Part shown: one piece after another, positions 22,973 to 31,258 of the stretch
Layout: each line of letters begins with the position of its first letter
Numbering within the stretch: the first letter of the stretch is position 1
Assembly (NCBI RefSeq): GCF_018614615.1
Contig: NZ_JAGGOK010000049.1
Location: forward strand, 1 to 64,000
Origin: Streptomyces sp. ISL-100
GTDB lineage: Bacteria > Actinomycetota > Actinomycetes > Streptomycetales > Streptomycetaceae
DNA: 64,000 bases
Direction: 5' to 3'
Notes under the pieces: model-generated
The model's input: the letters and a program-made list of their open reading frames with translations, nothing else
What the model was told of the DNA's origin: nothing
The model's database searches: none
Program-made: the position numbers and the translations under genes

Positions 22973-25392
22973 CCTGGATCGACTATGACGCCTCGCTCGT
23001 GGACGACATCGCGGCGAGGTTGGACCTACGGGCACCCAACGCGTCGGCCGTCCGTGCGGTTGCCGAGGCGATCGCGGACGGGGACGGCCGCGAAGTGGTG
23101 TGCGATCTGGCGACGGGCGTCGGCAAGACGTACATCCTTGCCGGCCTGGTGGACTACCTGGCCGCGCAGGGAGTCCGGAACATCCTGGTCGTCACGCCAG
23201 GGACGACGATCCAGGACAAGACGGTCGCCAACTTCACTCCTGGGCATGCAAAGTTTGTGAACGGCAGCGATGCCGAGCCGTTGGTGATCACCTCGGAGAA
23301 CTTCTCCCGAGGGCAGGTGGGCGACGCCCTGCACGACGGCACGGTCACGAAACTGTTCGTCTTCAATGTGCAGCAGTTGATCCGACCCAGCGACAAGACG
23401 TCCAGGCGAGTCCGGGCCCGAGACGAGTTCATCGGCACGGGCCTCTACCAGCACCTTCAGCAGGTAGAGGACCTCGTAGTCATCGCAGACGAGCACCACG
23501 TCTACAGCTCAAAGGCCAAGTCGTTCAACCAGGCCATCGAGGACCTGGGCGCGCGGGCAGTCGTCGGGCTCACTGCAACACCCGCACCAGGTGTCAAGCC
23601 AATCTTCCAGTACTCCCTTGCCGAGGCTATTGCCGACGGCTTTGTGAAGATCCCTGTGATCGTCTACCGCCCGGATGGCCGGAAGGACGAGAGCACGGTC
23701 CTTGCCGACGCTTGCCACCTGCTGCGGATAAAGGACGCCGCGTGGACTGCATGGGCAGAAGCGCAAGGCAGGACGCCCGTGCGCCCTGTGCTGTTCGTGG
23801 TATGCCGTGACATCCCTGACGCCGAGCGCGTCGCGAACAGGCTGACAGCCGACGACATGTTTCCCGGCGAGGGGCAGGTGCTCACCATCACCTCGCAGTC
23901 GAGCGATACCGCACTGCGGGCCCTGGCTGCGGTGGAAGAGGCCGTCTCGCCGGTCCGTGTCGTGGTCTCGGTGAACAAGCTGAAGGAAGGCTGGGACGTC
24001 AAGAACATTGGGGTCATCGTCGGCCTGCGTGCTCTCGCGTCGGAGACCCTGACGGAGCAGGTCCTCGGCCGAGGGCTGCGGTTGCCCTACGGGCGGCGGG
24101 TTGGTACTCCCATGGTGGACACGGTGGACCTCGTTGCCCACGAGTCCTACCGGCAACTGCTGGCCAACAAGGACGCGCTGCTGCAACAGGTTCTGCCCGC
24201 TGACGGCGGTGACCTGGACAAGGACCGTCCGCAGCCAGCCCCTGTTGCGAATCAGCCGAGCAGCGGCGATGAGCAGCAGATCCTGACCTTTACCTCCCGT
24301 CCACGTGTCATCGGTGACGACTTGGTGGACGGCTCTCCGTTGCTGCATGTGGAGTCGTTTGACGCTGTCATTGCCCAAGGCAAGCGTGACACGAAAGCCG
24401 TCGCAACGCTTCGCGCCAAGGTCCCTGGTGCGCCGACGATCCGCTTCCCCAGGCGTGAGCGGGAGATTCTTCCTGTTCGTTTCTCCTTCAGCTACATCGA
24501 CAACGCGGCCGCGCGGTCTGAGGGCGCCGCGTACAAGCACGAGTTCAAGGTCCCGTTGGTGCGGCAGGCGGTCGACGCCCAGCGTGGCCTGGACAGCAAG
24601 GTGGGCACGTTCGTGACGGCGGCCGAATCGGTTGACGCCACCCAGAAGTTCATCTTGATCTCCGAGCTCCGCAATGATCTCTTTGGGCGGATCTGGAACA
24701 GCGGTTACGTGGAGGAGACGCTTGCCGAATCCCGAGCGGCTGAACGCGTTGTCCGTGAGTTCTTGGCGGGAGCCGGCGTAACTGCGGAAGACCAGGAGCA
24801 CGAGTGGGGTGAACTGCGTGCCGCCCAGGCAGCCGCTGCCCTCGGCAAGTTGGTCAAGACCGCCTACGACACCCGTAAACTCCAGCCCGCTTACGCCTTT
24901 CGGCCGGTCGACGTCCCGACTGTGCCCCCGCCGCCCATGCCCTCGAGTGTCGTCAGCAAGTGGGCGGATTTCCGTAAGGACCTTTGGTACGAGGGCTGGG
25001 AGCACTCAGTCGAACCGGTCGCCTCCTTCGACGCCGGCAGCACCGAGTACGCCATGGCGCACCTGTTTGACGCGAGTCCCAGCGTCAAGTGGTGGCTGCG
25101 CAACTACGACCCGGGCCCCATTTGGATCGAGCGGGACAACGGGAAGAAGTACTATCCGGACTTCATCGTGCTCGACGCCGAGGGAACATACTGGGTCGTA
25201 GAGGGCAAGGCCAACGACCGAGCGAATGATCCCGAGGTGCTGGAGAAGCAGCGAGCTGCTGAGGATTGGGCACGCTTCGTCCGGGACTATGGCGAGTTCG
25301 GCACGTGGAGGTACATCTTCGCGACCGAGAAGATCATCAAGGATGCCAGGGGGTCGTGGGAGTCATTGATCGCCCTTGCCAAGCCGGAATGA
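22969..25392 (+). CDS. res: Type III-like restriction subunit (Res): helicase-nuclease
   Basis: An 807-residue DEAD/DEAH superfamily 2 helicase fused to a nuclease. Walker A ATGVGKT (Lys53), ADEHH (Asp174), GLTATPAPG and EQVLGRGLRLP (motif VI) are present. The C-terminal nuclease shows YYPDF (Asp731) and VVEGKAN (Glu745, Lys747), a PD-(D/E)XK site. The GTG start overlaps mod by 4 nt. It is complete, so restriction activity is expected. It is the last gene before attR. Confidence 0.9.
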   Translation: MTWIDYDASLVDDIAARLDLRAPNASAVRAVAEAIADGDGREVVCDLATGVGKTYILAGLVDYLAAQGVRNILVVTPGTTIQDKTVANFTPGHAKFVNGSDAEPLVITSENFSRGQVGDALHDGTVTKLFVFNVQQLIRPSDKTSRRVRARDEFIGTGLYQHLQQVEDLVVIADEHHVYSSKAKSFNQAIEDLGARAVVGLTATPAPGVKPIFQYSLAEAIADGFVKIPVIVYRPDGRKDESTVLADACHLLRIKDAAWTAWAEAQGRTPVRPVLFVVCRDIPDAERVANRLTADDMFPGEGQVLTITSQSSDTALRALAAVEEAVSPVRVVVSVNKLKEGWDVKNIGVIVGLRALASETLTEQVLGRGLRLPYGRRVGTPMVDTVDLVAHESYRQLLANKDALLQQVLPADGGDLDKDRPQPAPVANQPSSGDEQQILTFTSRPRVIGDDLVDGSPLLHVESFDAVIAQGKRDTKAVATLRAKVPGAPTIRFPRREREILPVRFSFSYIDNAAARSEGAAYKHEFKVPLVRQAVDAQRGLDSKVGTFVTAAESVDATQKFILISELRNDLFGRIWNSGYVEETLAESRAAERVVREFLAGAGVTAEDQEHEWGELRAAQAAAALGKLVKTAYDTRKLQPAYAFRPVDVPTVPPPPMPSSVVSKWADFRKDLWYEGWEHSVEPVASFDAGSTEYAMAHLFDASPSVKWWLRNYDPGPIWIERDNGKKYYPDFIVLDAEGTYWVVEGKANDRANDPEVLEKQRAAEDWARFVRDYGEFGTWRYIFATEKIIKDARGSWESLIALAKPE

Positions 25393-25540
25393 TCAACCTT
25401 GTTGCGTGAGCGCTGCGTGAGCGGACTGGGTGGCACCGGGGTGGACGAGGCATCACGCTGATCAAGGTCGCAAGCCTCTGATCAGCGGAAACGGGATCCG
25501 GTAGCACCTTCCGGCATTATCCGTCATGATCTTGCAGGCC

Positions 25541-25581
25541 CTTGTAATGCGTAGGTCGTCGGTTCGAATCCGACAGGGGGC
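25541..25581 (+). repeat. attR core (41 bp), tRNA-Thr 3' fragment
   Basis: A perfect copy of 2853-2893. Upstream bases cannot form the tRNA 5' half, so this is not a second tRNA gene but the displaced original 3' end. Confidence 0.92.
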
Positions 25582-25591
25582 CCCAGCAGGG

Positions 25592-25627
25592 AAAACGCCC
25601 CGGACTTCGACAGTCCGGGGCGTTTTT
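25592..25627 (+). terminator. Probable original terminator of tRNA-Thr
   Basis: A 15-bp stem (AAAACGCCCCGGACT and complement) with a 5-nt loop and TTTTT, starting 11 bp past attR. Without the element it would lie directly behind the tRNA. It can also serve the convergent oxidoreductase gene. Confidence 0.85.
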
Positions 25628-25646
25628 CGTCTGCAAAGGGGTGGTG

Positions 25647-27038
25647 CTAGTGGCGGCCGGCGATGCGGTTGGCGGCCTTCGCTATGGGGTCCGTGTCGGC
25701 CGTGCGGCCGGACGCTTCGCGGCGGTCCGCGGTGCGGTAGGCGGCGTACATGGCCTGGACTCCGAGCCAGCGGAAGGGCTCCGGCTCCCACTTGCGGACC
25801 TTGTGGTTGACCCAGGGCAGCGTGGTGAGGTCGGTGGGACCCGACTGGCCGGAGTCCTGCTGGATCAGGTCGCGCAGGGTGCGGGCGGCGAGGTTCGTTG
25901 TGGCTACGCCGCTGCCTACGTAGCCGCCGGCCCAGCCGATGCCGGTCGAGCGGTCGAGGGCGACGGTCGAGCACCAGTCGCGGGGGACGCCGAGCACGCC
26001 CGACCAGGCGTGGGCGATGGGGATGCCGGCCGTGGTGGGGAAGAAGCGGGTCAGGATCTCGCGCAGGGCCTCGATGGTGGCGGGCTGGGTGCGGCCGTCA
26101 TTGTCAGTGCGTGAGGCGTAGCGGTACGGGACGCCCCGGCCGCCGAGGGCGATGCGGTCGTCGGCGGTGCGCTGGGCGTACATGTAGGCGTGGGCCATGT
26201 CGCCGAGGGTCTCGCGGCCGTCCCAGCCGATCGTTTCCCAGGTGGACTGGGGGATGGGGTCCGTGACGATCATCGAGGAGTTCATCGGGAGCCAGGCGCG
26301 GCGCTGCCCCTTGAGGCCGGCCGTGAAGCCCTCGGTGCAGCGCAGGATGTACGGGGCGCGGACCGTGCCGTAAGGGGTTACGGCGTGCTTGGGCTTGATC
26401 TCCGTGACCGGTGTCGATTCGTGGATGGTCACGCCGAGGGATTCAACGGCGGCTGCCAGGCCCTTGAGGAGCTTGACCGGGTGCAGGCGGGCGCCGTGCG
26501 GGGTCCAGGTCGAGCCGACGGCTCCGGTCACCCGGATGCGCTCGGCCGTCCCGCGGGCGCCGTGGAGGACGCGTTCCTTCTCGCCGAAGGCGATCTCGGC
26601 GGCGTGGAAGTGCTTGAGGCGGGCGAGCTGGGCGGGGGTGTACGCCACTTCGAGTACGCCGCCGTGGTGGATGTCGGCGTCGATGTTCTCGGCGGCTGCG
26701 GTGTTGATGACCTCGGTGACCGTGTCGTTCATGGCCTGCTGGAGGCGGACGGCGGCGTCGTGGCCGTGGAGCTTGGCGTAGCGGTCGCGGCCCGCGATGC
26801 CGTTGTAGAGCCAGCCGCCGTTGCGGCCGGAGGCGCCGTAACCGCAGAACTTGGCTTCCAGGACAGTGATGTTGAGGAACGGAACGGCCTTCTTGAGGTA
26901 GTACGCCGTCCAGAGTCCGGTGTAGCCGCCGCCGACGATGCAGACGTCGGCCGTCGCGTCGCCGGGCAGGGGCTCGCGGGGGTCGGGTATGCCTTCGTTC
27001 GCGTACCAGTAGGAGATGCCGCCGTTGACGGTGCTCAT
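25647..27038 (-). CDS. DAO-family FAD-dependent oxidoreductase
   Basis: A 463-residue flavoenzyme of the D-amino-acid/glycine/gamma-glutamylputrescine oxidase type. The FAD-binding GxGxxG is in VCIVGGGYTGLWTAYYL (about residues 30-46), then CGYGASGRNGGWL, which in this family carries the flavin contacts. A C-terminal GGYVGSGVATTN completes the FAD site. The substrate amine is unknown. The ATG at 27038 is preceded by AAAGGA. It is divergent from the kinase-like gene and the first backbone gene after the element. Confidence 0.88.
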   Translation of the reverse strand: MSTVNGGISYWYANEGIPDPREPLPGDATADVCIVGGGYTGLWTAYYLKKAVPFLNITVLEAKFCGYGASGRNGGWLYNGIAGRDRYAKLHGHDAAVRLQQAMNDTVTEVINTAAAENIDADIHHGGVLEVAYTPAQLARLKHFHAAEIAFGEKERVLHGARGTAERIRVTGAVGSTWTPHGARLHPVKLLKGLAAAVESLGVTIHESTPVTEIKPKHAVTPYGTVRAPYILRCTEGFTAGLKGQRRAWLPMNSSMIVTDPIPQSTWETIGWDGRETLGDMAHAYMYAQRTADDRIALGGRGVPYRYASRTDNDGRTQPATIEALREILTRFFPTTAGIPIAHAWSGVLGVPRDWCSTVALDRSTGIGWAGGYVGSGVATTNLAARTLRDLIQQDSGQSGPTDLTTLPWVNHKVRKWEPEPFRWLGVQAMYAAYRTADRREASGRTADTDPIAKAANRIAGRH

Positions 27039-27137
27039 GATCCTTTTGCCCCTGCGTTCGTTTGTTTCGCTGCTGCTCAGTGGTGGTGGTGGCGCGGACG
27101 CTAGCGGGAAGGGGTGGGGTGCGGCAACGGGCGGTCT

Positions 27138-27150
27138 TAGGATCCGGGGC
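27138..27150 (+). promoter_or_regulatory. TAGGAT -10 box, leaderless start
   Basis: TAGGAT at 27138-27143 followed by 7 nt and the GTG at 27151, so transcription probably begins at the start codon. No clear -35. Confidence 0.55.
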
Positions 27151-28065
27151 GTGATCGTGATTCCGGAAGCTCTGGCCATGACGCAGGTGGAGTTCAACGG
27201 GGAGGCGGGGCGGGAGTGGATCGCCGCGCTGCCGGGGGAGGCGGCGGCGTATCTGGAGCGGTGGGGGCTGCGGCTCGCCGGGCCTTCGATGCACGGCGTC
27301 GCCTCGCTCGTGCTGCCGGTGGAGCGGGCCGACGGGACGCCGGCGGCTCTGAAGCTGCAGCTGCTGGATGAGGAGAGTGCGGGGGAGGCCGCGGCGCTGC
27401 GGGCGTGGGACGGGGACTGCGTTGTGCGGCTGCTGGAGCACGACGAGGCGAGTGGCGCCATGCTGCTGGAGCGGCTGGACGCCGGCAGGCATCTGTCGGT
27501 GCTGCCGGACACCATGGCCGCGGTGCGGGTGCTCGCCGAGCTGCTGGTGCGGCTGAACGCGGTGGCCGCGCCCGAGGGTGTACGCCGCCTCGGGGACATC
27601 GCGGGGGCGATGCTCGACGACGTACCGGAGGCTGTGAAGGCGCTCGCGGATCCGGCGGAACGGCGGCTTCTTGAGCGGTGCGCCGGGGCGGTGCGGGAGG
27701 TCGTGGGGGAGCCGGGCGAGCAGCTGCTGCACTGGGACCTGCATTACGACAACGTGCTTGCGCCGCTGGTGGGGTCGGGGCGCAGTGAGCCCTGGGTGGT
27801 GATCGACCCGAAGCCGCTGGTGGGGGATCCGGGGTTCGAGCTGCTGCCGGCGCTGGTGAACCGTTTCGACGAGGGGCAGGTGCTGAAGCGCTTCGACCTG
27901 ATGACGGAGGTGCTGGGGCTGGAGCGGGGGCGGGCGCGGGCTTGGACGCTCGGGCGCGTACTGCAGAACTGTCTTTGGGAGTTGGAGGACGAGGAGGAGG
28001 GTGAGGGGGAGTTGATGGGGGAGCAGGTGGCTGTCGCGCGGGCATTGCTTACGCTGCGGGGATGA
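27151..28065 (+). CDS. Aminoglycoside phosphotransferase-family kinase
   Basis: A 304-residue protein of the APH/choline-kinase fold. The catalytic loop LLHWDLHYDNVL (HxDxxxxN) and the metal Asp in VVIDPKPLVGDPGFELLP are intact; the N-lobe Lys is in ALKLQLL. It resembles chromosomal hydroxyurea/streptomycin-kinase-like proteins, so resistance is possible but the substrate is not known. It is coupled to the GNAT gene by an ATGA overlap. Confidence 0.8.
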   Translation: MIVIPEALAMTQVEFNGEAGREWIAALPGEAAAYLERWGLRLAGPSMHGVASLVLPVERADGTPAALKLQLLDEESAGEAAALRAWDGDCVVRLLEHDEASGAMLLERLDAGRHLSVLPDTMAAVRVLAELLVRLNAVAAPEGVRRLGDIAGAMLDDVPEAVKALADPAERRLLERCAGAVREVVGEPGEQLLHWDLHYDNVLAPLVGSGRSEPWVVIDPKPLVGDPGFELLPALVNRFDEGQVLKRFDLMTEVLGLERGRARAWTLGRVLQNCLWELEDEEEGEGELMGEQVAVARALLTLRG

Positions 28066-28532
28066 TTCGAAACGCAACACCGGCTGATGTGCCGGTCATT
28101 CACGAGATGGTCCGCGAGCTCGCGGAGTACGAGAAGGCGCTGCATGAGGCGCGTGCGAGTGAGGAGCAGCTGCGCGAGGCCCTTTTTGGGGAGCGGCCGG
28201 CTGCGTACGCGCATGTCGCGGAGACGGCGGAGGGGGAGGTTGTCGGCTTCGCGCTGTGGTTCTTGAATTTCTCCACCTGGCGTGGGGTGCACGGGATTTA
28301 CCTGGAGGACTTGTACGTGCGGCCCTCGCAGCGTGGGGGCGGGTACGGGAAGGCGCTGCTGGCGTCGCTGGCGCGGATTTGTGTGGAGCGGGGGTACGAG
28401 CGGCTTGAGTGGTCTGTTCTGGACTGGAACGAGCCGTCGATCAACTTTTACCGGGGGTTGGGGGCGGAGCCGCAGGACGAGTGGACGGTTTACCGGTTGA
28501 CGGATGGGGCGTTGGCGGAGCTGGGGGCGTAG
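28062..28532 (+). CDS. GNAT N-acetyltransferase (diamine-type)
   Basis: A 156-residue acetyltransferase with the acetyl-CoA loop VRPSQRGGGYGKALL (about residues 86-100) preceded by YLEDLYV and followed by the WNEPSINFY motif. The pattern is that of spermidine/diamine or thialysine acetyltransferases. The start overlaps the phosphotransferase stop by 4 nt. Confidence 0.85.
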   Translation: MIRNATPADVPVIHEMVRELAEYEKALHEARASEEQLREALFGERPAAYAHVAETAEGEVVGFALWFLNFSTWRGVHGIYLEDLYVRPSQRGGGYGKALLASLARICVERGYERLEWSVLDWNEPSINFYRGLGAEPQDEWTVYRLTDGALAELGA

Positions 28533-28563
28533 GCCGCGCCGGGGGCGCTGTCCCGGGCCACGG

Positions 28564-28586
28564 TCCTCAAGCGCCGGAGGGGCTGG
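28564..28586 (+). repeat. Dispersed Streptomyces intergenic repeat
   Basis: The unit TCCTCAAGCGCCGGAGGGGC lies between two convergent genes. Related units occur at 56566, 56695 and (inverted) 56762. Confidence 0.65.
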
Positions 28587-28604
28587 AATTCGCCGCTCGG
28601 CCCG

Positions 28605-29171
28605 TCAAGCCGCCGCATCCAGGAGGACCGTCGCCGCCGCGCGGGCTTGGCGGGCCGGGGCCACAGAGCCCGTGATGCCTGCTGTCGCCATAGCGCCGTT
28701 GGCCAGGACGGCCAGCTGGGCGGCGAGTTCGGGTGCCCGCTCGGGAGGTACGCCCGCCGCCGCCACGTGCTGGGCGAAGTGGTCCTGGAGTGAGCGCTTG
28801 TTGGCGCGGGCTACGTCGGCGACGCCCTGCGAGACGCCGCCCATCTCGCCGAAGGCGTTGATGAACGCGCAGCCCCTGAACGTGCTCTGCCCGAACCAGT
28901 CTTCGAGGTAGTCGAAGACCGCGAGGACGCGCTCGCGCGGTGTCTCGCGCGTGGCGGTGGCCCGCTCGATCCCGCTGCGTACATCGGCGTCCCGGCGGCG
29001 CAGTACCGCTTCCAGCAGGTCGTCCTTGGACGGGAAGACCTGGTAGAGGCGCTTGAGCGACACGCCGGACGCGGAGCGGATGGCGTCCATGCCGACGGCC
29101 TGTACGCCGCGTTCGTTGAAGAGGGTCTCGGCCGCGTCCAGCAGGCGGGCCTCGGCGGTTTCCGCGTCCAT
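28605..29171 (-). CDS. TetR-family repressor
   Basis: A 188-residue regulator. The N-terminal HTH (LLDAAETLFNERGVQAVGMDAI, GVSLKRLYQVFPSKDDLL) is typical; the C-terminal ligand domain has the DYLEDWF and GCAFINAFGEMG motifs of AcrR/LmrA-like members. It is divergent from an alpha/beta hydrolase, with two matching palindromes in between, so it probably represses both. The ATG has GAGGA directly adjacent, an unusually short spacing. Confidence 0.9.
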   Translation of the reverse strand: MDAETAEARLLDAAETLFNERGVQAVGMDAIRSASGVSLKRLYQVFPSKDDLLEAVLRRRDADVRSGIERATATRETPRERVLAVFDYLEDWFGQSTFRGCAFINAFGEMGGVSQGVADVARANKRSLQDHFAQHVAAAGVPPERAPELAAQLAVLANGAMATAGITGSVAPARQARAAATVLLDAAA

Positions 29172-29192
29172 TCCTCGATCATCCCTTGCGTG

Positions 29193-29208
29193 GAGAACCA
29201 TCGTTCTC
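29193..29208. promoter_or_regulatory. TetR operator 1
   Basis: GAGAACCATCGTTCTC, a near-perfect palindrome (AGAAC-N4-GTTCT), 22 bp from the tetR start. Confidence 0.7.
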
Positions 29209-29226
29209 GTACTGTACACAGCATCG

Positions 29227-29244
29227 GGAGAACGATCGTTCTCC
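29227..29244. promoter_or_regulatory. TetR operator 2
   Basis: GGAGAACGATCGTTCTCC, a perfect 18-bp palindrome with the same AGAAC-N4-GTTCT core, 18 bp after operator 1. Confidence 0.75.
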
Positions 29245-29275
29245 TCGCTGTCGCGTCTGCTGCCCGGGAGTAGCT

Positions 29276-30145
29276 GTGTCTGTGTTCGGTACGCGCCACC
29301 ACACCATCGACATCGACGGCCTCGAGGTCTTCTACCGTGAGGCGGGCGACCCGTCCCGCCCCACGCTCGTCCTGCTGCACGGCTTTCCGTCCAGCTCGCA
29401 CATGTACCGGGGCCTGATCGCCGAACTCGCCGACGAATTCCACCTGATCGCCCCCGACCACATCGGCTTCGGACGCTCCGCCGCCCCGGCCGTCGATGAA
29501 TTCACGTACAGCTTCGAGAAGTTGACCGAGGTCACGCTGGCGCTGCTCGACAAGCTGGGGGTGGATCGCTTCGCGCTGTACATCCACGACTACGGCGCGC
29601 CGATCGGGCTGCGCATCGCGAGCCGCCAGCCTGAGCGCGTGACCGCGATCGTCACGCAGAGCGGCAACGCCTACCTGGAGGGCTTCACACCCTTCTGGGA
29701 CGTGCTGTTCGCCCACGCCAAGGACCGCGACGCGCACGAGCCCGCGGTGCGCGAGCTGCTCACCGCCGAGGCGACCAGGTGGCAGTACGAACACGGGGTG
29801 CCGGCGGACCGGCTCGACCGGATCGGTCCCGAGACGTGGACGCTGGACCAGGCCGGGCTCGACCGGCCGGGGAACAAGGAGATCCAGCTCCAGCTCTTCT
29901 GGGACTACCAGTTCAACCTCGGCGGCTACCCGGCCTTCCAGGAGTACTTCCGTACGCACCGGCCGCCGACGCTCGTCGCGTGGGGGCGTGGCGACGAGAT
30001 CTTCGGCCCGGCGGGCGCGGAGGCGTTCGCCAGGGACCTGCCCGACGCGCGGATCCATCTGCTCGACGCCGGGCATTTCGCGCTGGAGACGCACGGCGAG
30101 GAAATTGCCGCTCTGGTAAGGGATTTCCTGCGGGGCGTGCGCTGA
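29276..30145 (+). CDS. Alpha/beta hydrolase (epoxide hydrolase/dehalogenase-like)
   Basis: A 289-residue hydrolase. The oxyanion motif is HGFPSSSHMYRG; the nucleophile elbow YIHDYGAP has Asp rather than Ser, as in epoxide hydrolases and haloalkane dehalogenases; DAGHFALE supplies the catalytic His near the C-terminus. GTG 29276 follows GGGAG at 5 nt. It is controlled by the divergent TetR regulator. Confidence 0.85.
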   Translation: MSVFGTRHHTIDIDGLEVFYREAGDPSRPTLVLLHGFPSSSHMYRGLIAELADEFHLIAPDHIGFGRSAAPAVDEFTYSFEKLTEVTLALLDKLGVDRFALYIHDYGAPIGLRIASRQPERVTAIVTQSGNAYLEGFTPFWDVLFAHAKDRDAHEPAVRELLTAEATRWQYEHGVPADRLDRIGPETWTLDQAGLDRPGNKEIQLQLFWDYQFNLGGYPAFQEYFRTHRPPTLVAWGRGDEIFGPAGAEAFARDLPDARIHLLDAGHFALETHGEEIAALVRDFLRGVR

Positions 30146-30152
30146 CGCGGGT

Positions 30153-30185
30153 GGCGGCGGCCCGACCCCTGTGCGGGCCGCCGCC
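30153..30185. terminator. Terminator between convergent genes
   Basis: Perfect 12-bp arms (GGCGGCGGCCCG and complement), 9-nt loop, between the hydrolase and quinone oxidoreductase genes. Confidence 0.7.
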
Positions 30186-30198
30186 CGCTGGGGGTGCG

Positions 30199-31209
30199 CT
30201 ACGGGACGAGGACGACCTTGCCCATCGTGCCGCGCGTCTCCAGGGCGCGGTGGGCCGCCGCCGCCTCCGCGAGAGGGAAGCGCTGAACCGCCGGGACCAG
30301 GCGCCCGGCCACCGCCTCCGCCAGGGCCCGGTTCTCCAGGGTGCGTACGGGGTTGTCGCCGCCGGCCTTGCCCAGCATCGCCGGGCCGAGTACGCCCTCG
30401 GAGGTGATGCCGCGCTCAGCGAGCTCCTCGTCGGTGAAGGTGAGCGGGGAACCGTCGTGCAGACCGTCCGACGACCAGCCGAAGACGACGTGCTTTCCGC
30501 CCTTGCCGAGGAGATCCACGGCGGCGCGGCCGGTGTCCCCGCCGACCGAGTCGAAGACGACGGTGGCTCGGCGGTCACGGTCGTCCAGGTACGCCCGTAC
30601 CCGCTCCGGCCAGTCCGGCTGCTTGTAGTCGACGGCGAGGTCGGCGCCGTTCTCCTGCACGCGGGCGACCTTGGCGGGGCCGCCGGCCAGGCCGATGACG
30701 GTGCCGCCGGCGTTCTTGACGTACTGGACGAGGAGCGTGCCGATGCCGCCGGCTGCCGCCGGGACGATGGCTACGGTGTCGGCCGATACGTCGGTGAACT
30801 GGAGGATGCCCATGGTGGTGCGGCCGGTGCCGATCATGGCGACGGCCTGGGCCTCGTCGAGGTTCTCCGGGATCTCCTGGAGACGCTCGGCGTCGGTGAC
30901 GGCCAGCTCGGCGTATCCGCCGGGGTTCATGCCGAGGTGGACCACTACGCGCTTGCCGAGCCACGACGGATCGGTGCCCTCGCCGAGCGCCTCGACCGTA
31001 CCGGCGACCTCGCGGCCGGGGATGGTGGGCAGCTCGACGGGGGCGGGGAACGGGCCGGGCATGCCCTCGCGGAGGGCGGTGTCGAGCAGGTGCACGCCGG
31101 CCGCCGCGACGGCGATGCGGACCTGGCCGGGGCCGGGGGTGGGGTCAGCGGTTTCCTCGTACGTGAGGTTCTCGGCGGGGCCGTAGGCGTGAAGGCGGAC
31201 TGCGTGCAT
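30199..31209 (-). CDS. Zinc-free quinone oxidoreductase (MDR family)
   Basis: A 336-residue NADPH:quinone reductase-like protein. The GroES-like N-terminal domain lacks the zinc cysteines of alcohol dehydrogenases. The nucleotide fold begins at IVPAAAGGIGTLLVQYVKNAGG (AxxGGxG). The C-terminal ETRGTMGKVVLVP is typical. ATG 31209 follows GAGGAG at 7 nt. Confidence 0.88.
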   Translation of the reverse strand: MHAVRLHAYGPAENLTYEETADPTPGPGQVRIAVAAAGVHLLDTALREGMPGPFPAPVELPTIPGREVAGTVEALGEGTDPSWLGKRVVVHLGMNPGGYAELAVTDAERLQEIPENLDEAQAVAMIGTGRTTMGILQFTDVSADTVAIVPAAAGGIGTLLVQYVKNAGGTVIGLAGGPAKVARVQENGADLAVDYKQPDWPERVRAYLDDRDRRATVVFDSVGGDTGRAAVDLLGKGGKHVVFGWSSDGLHDGSPLTFTDEELAERGITSEGVLGPAMLGKAGGDNPVRTLENRALAEAVAGRLVPAVQRFPLAEAAAAHRALETRGTMGKVVLVP

Positions 31210-31258
31210 GGCGGGCTCCTCGGGCTTGTTGATCTGCGACTGGGCCCAGGCTCTTGCC

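Larger units (their letters stand above)
2853..25581. mobile_element. Integrated mobilizable element in tRNA-Thr
   Basis: A 41-bp perfect direct repeat of the tRNA-Thr 3' half bounds a 22.7-kb insert. It holds a tyrosine integrase next to attL, an XRE regulator, an excisionase-like protein, a DUF3631 ATPase, DUF2637, a MobC-like protein and a MOBP relaxase, then two cargo blocks. The layout resembles actinobacterial integrative elements, but there is no FtsK/TraB-type translocase and no type IV secretion gene. An integrative mobilizable element is therefore the better description. The integrase is frameshifted near its end, so the element may be immobile at present. Confidence 0.9.

Noticed and set aside
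17192-25392. BREX/Pgl or DISARM system
   Set aside because: A kinase and a methyltransferase are present, but there is no PglZ phosphatase, no PglY/BrxC ATPase and no DISARM DUF1998/PLD set; Mod/Res has the type III layout.
25535-25582. Second tRNA-Thr gene at attR
   Set aside because: Only the 3' half from the anticodon loop is present; the upstream bases cannot form the acceptor, D or 5' anticodon strands.
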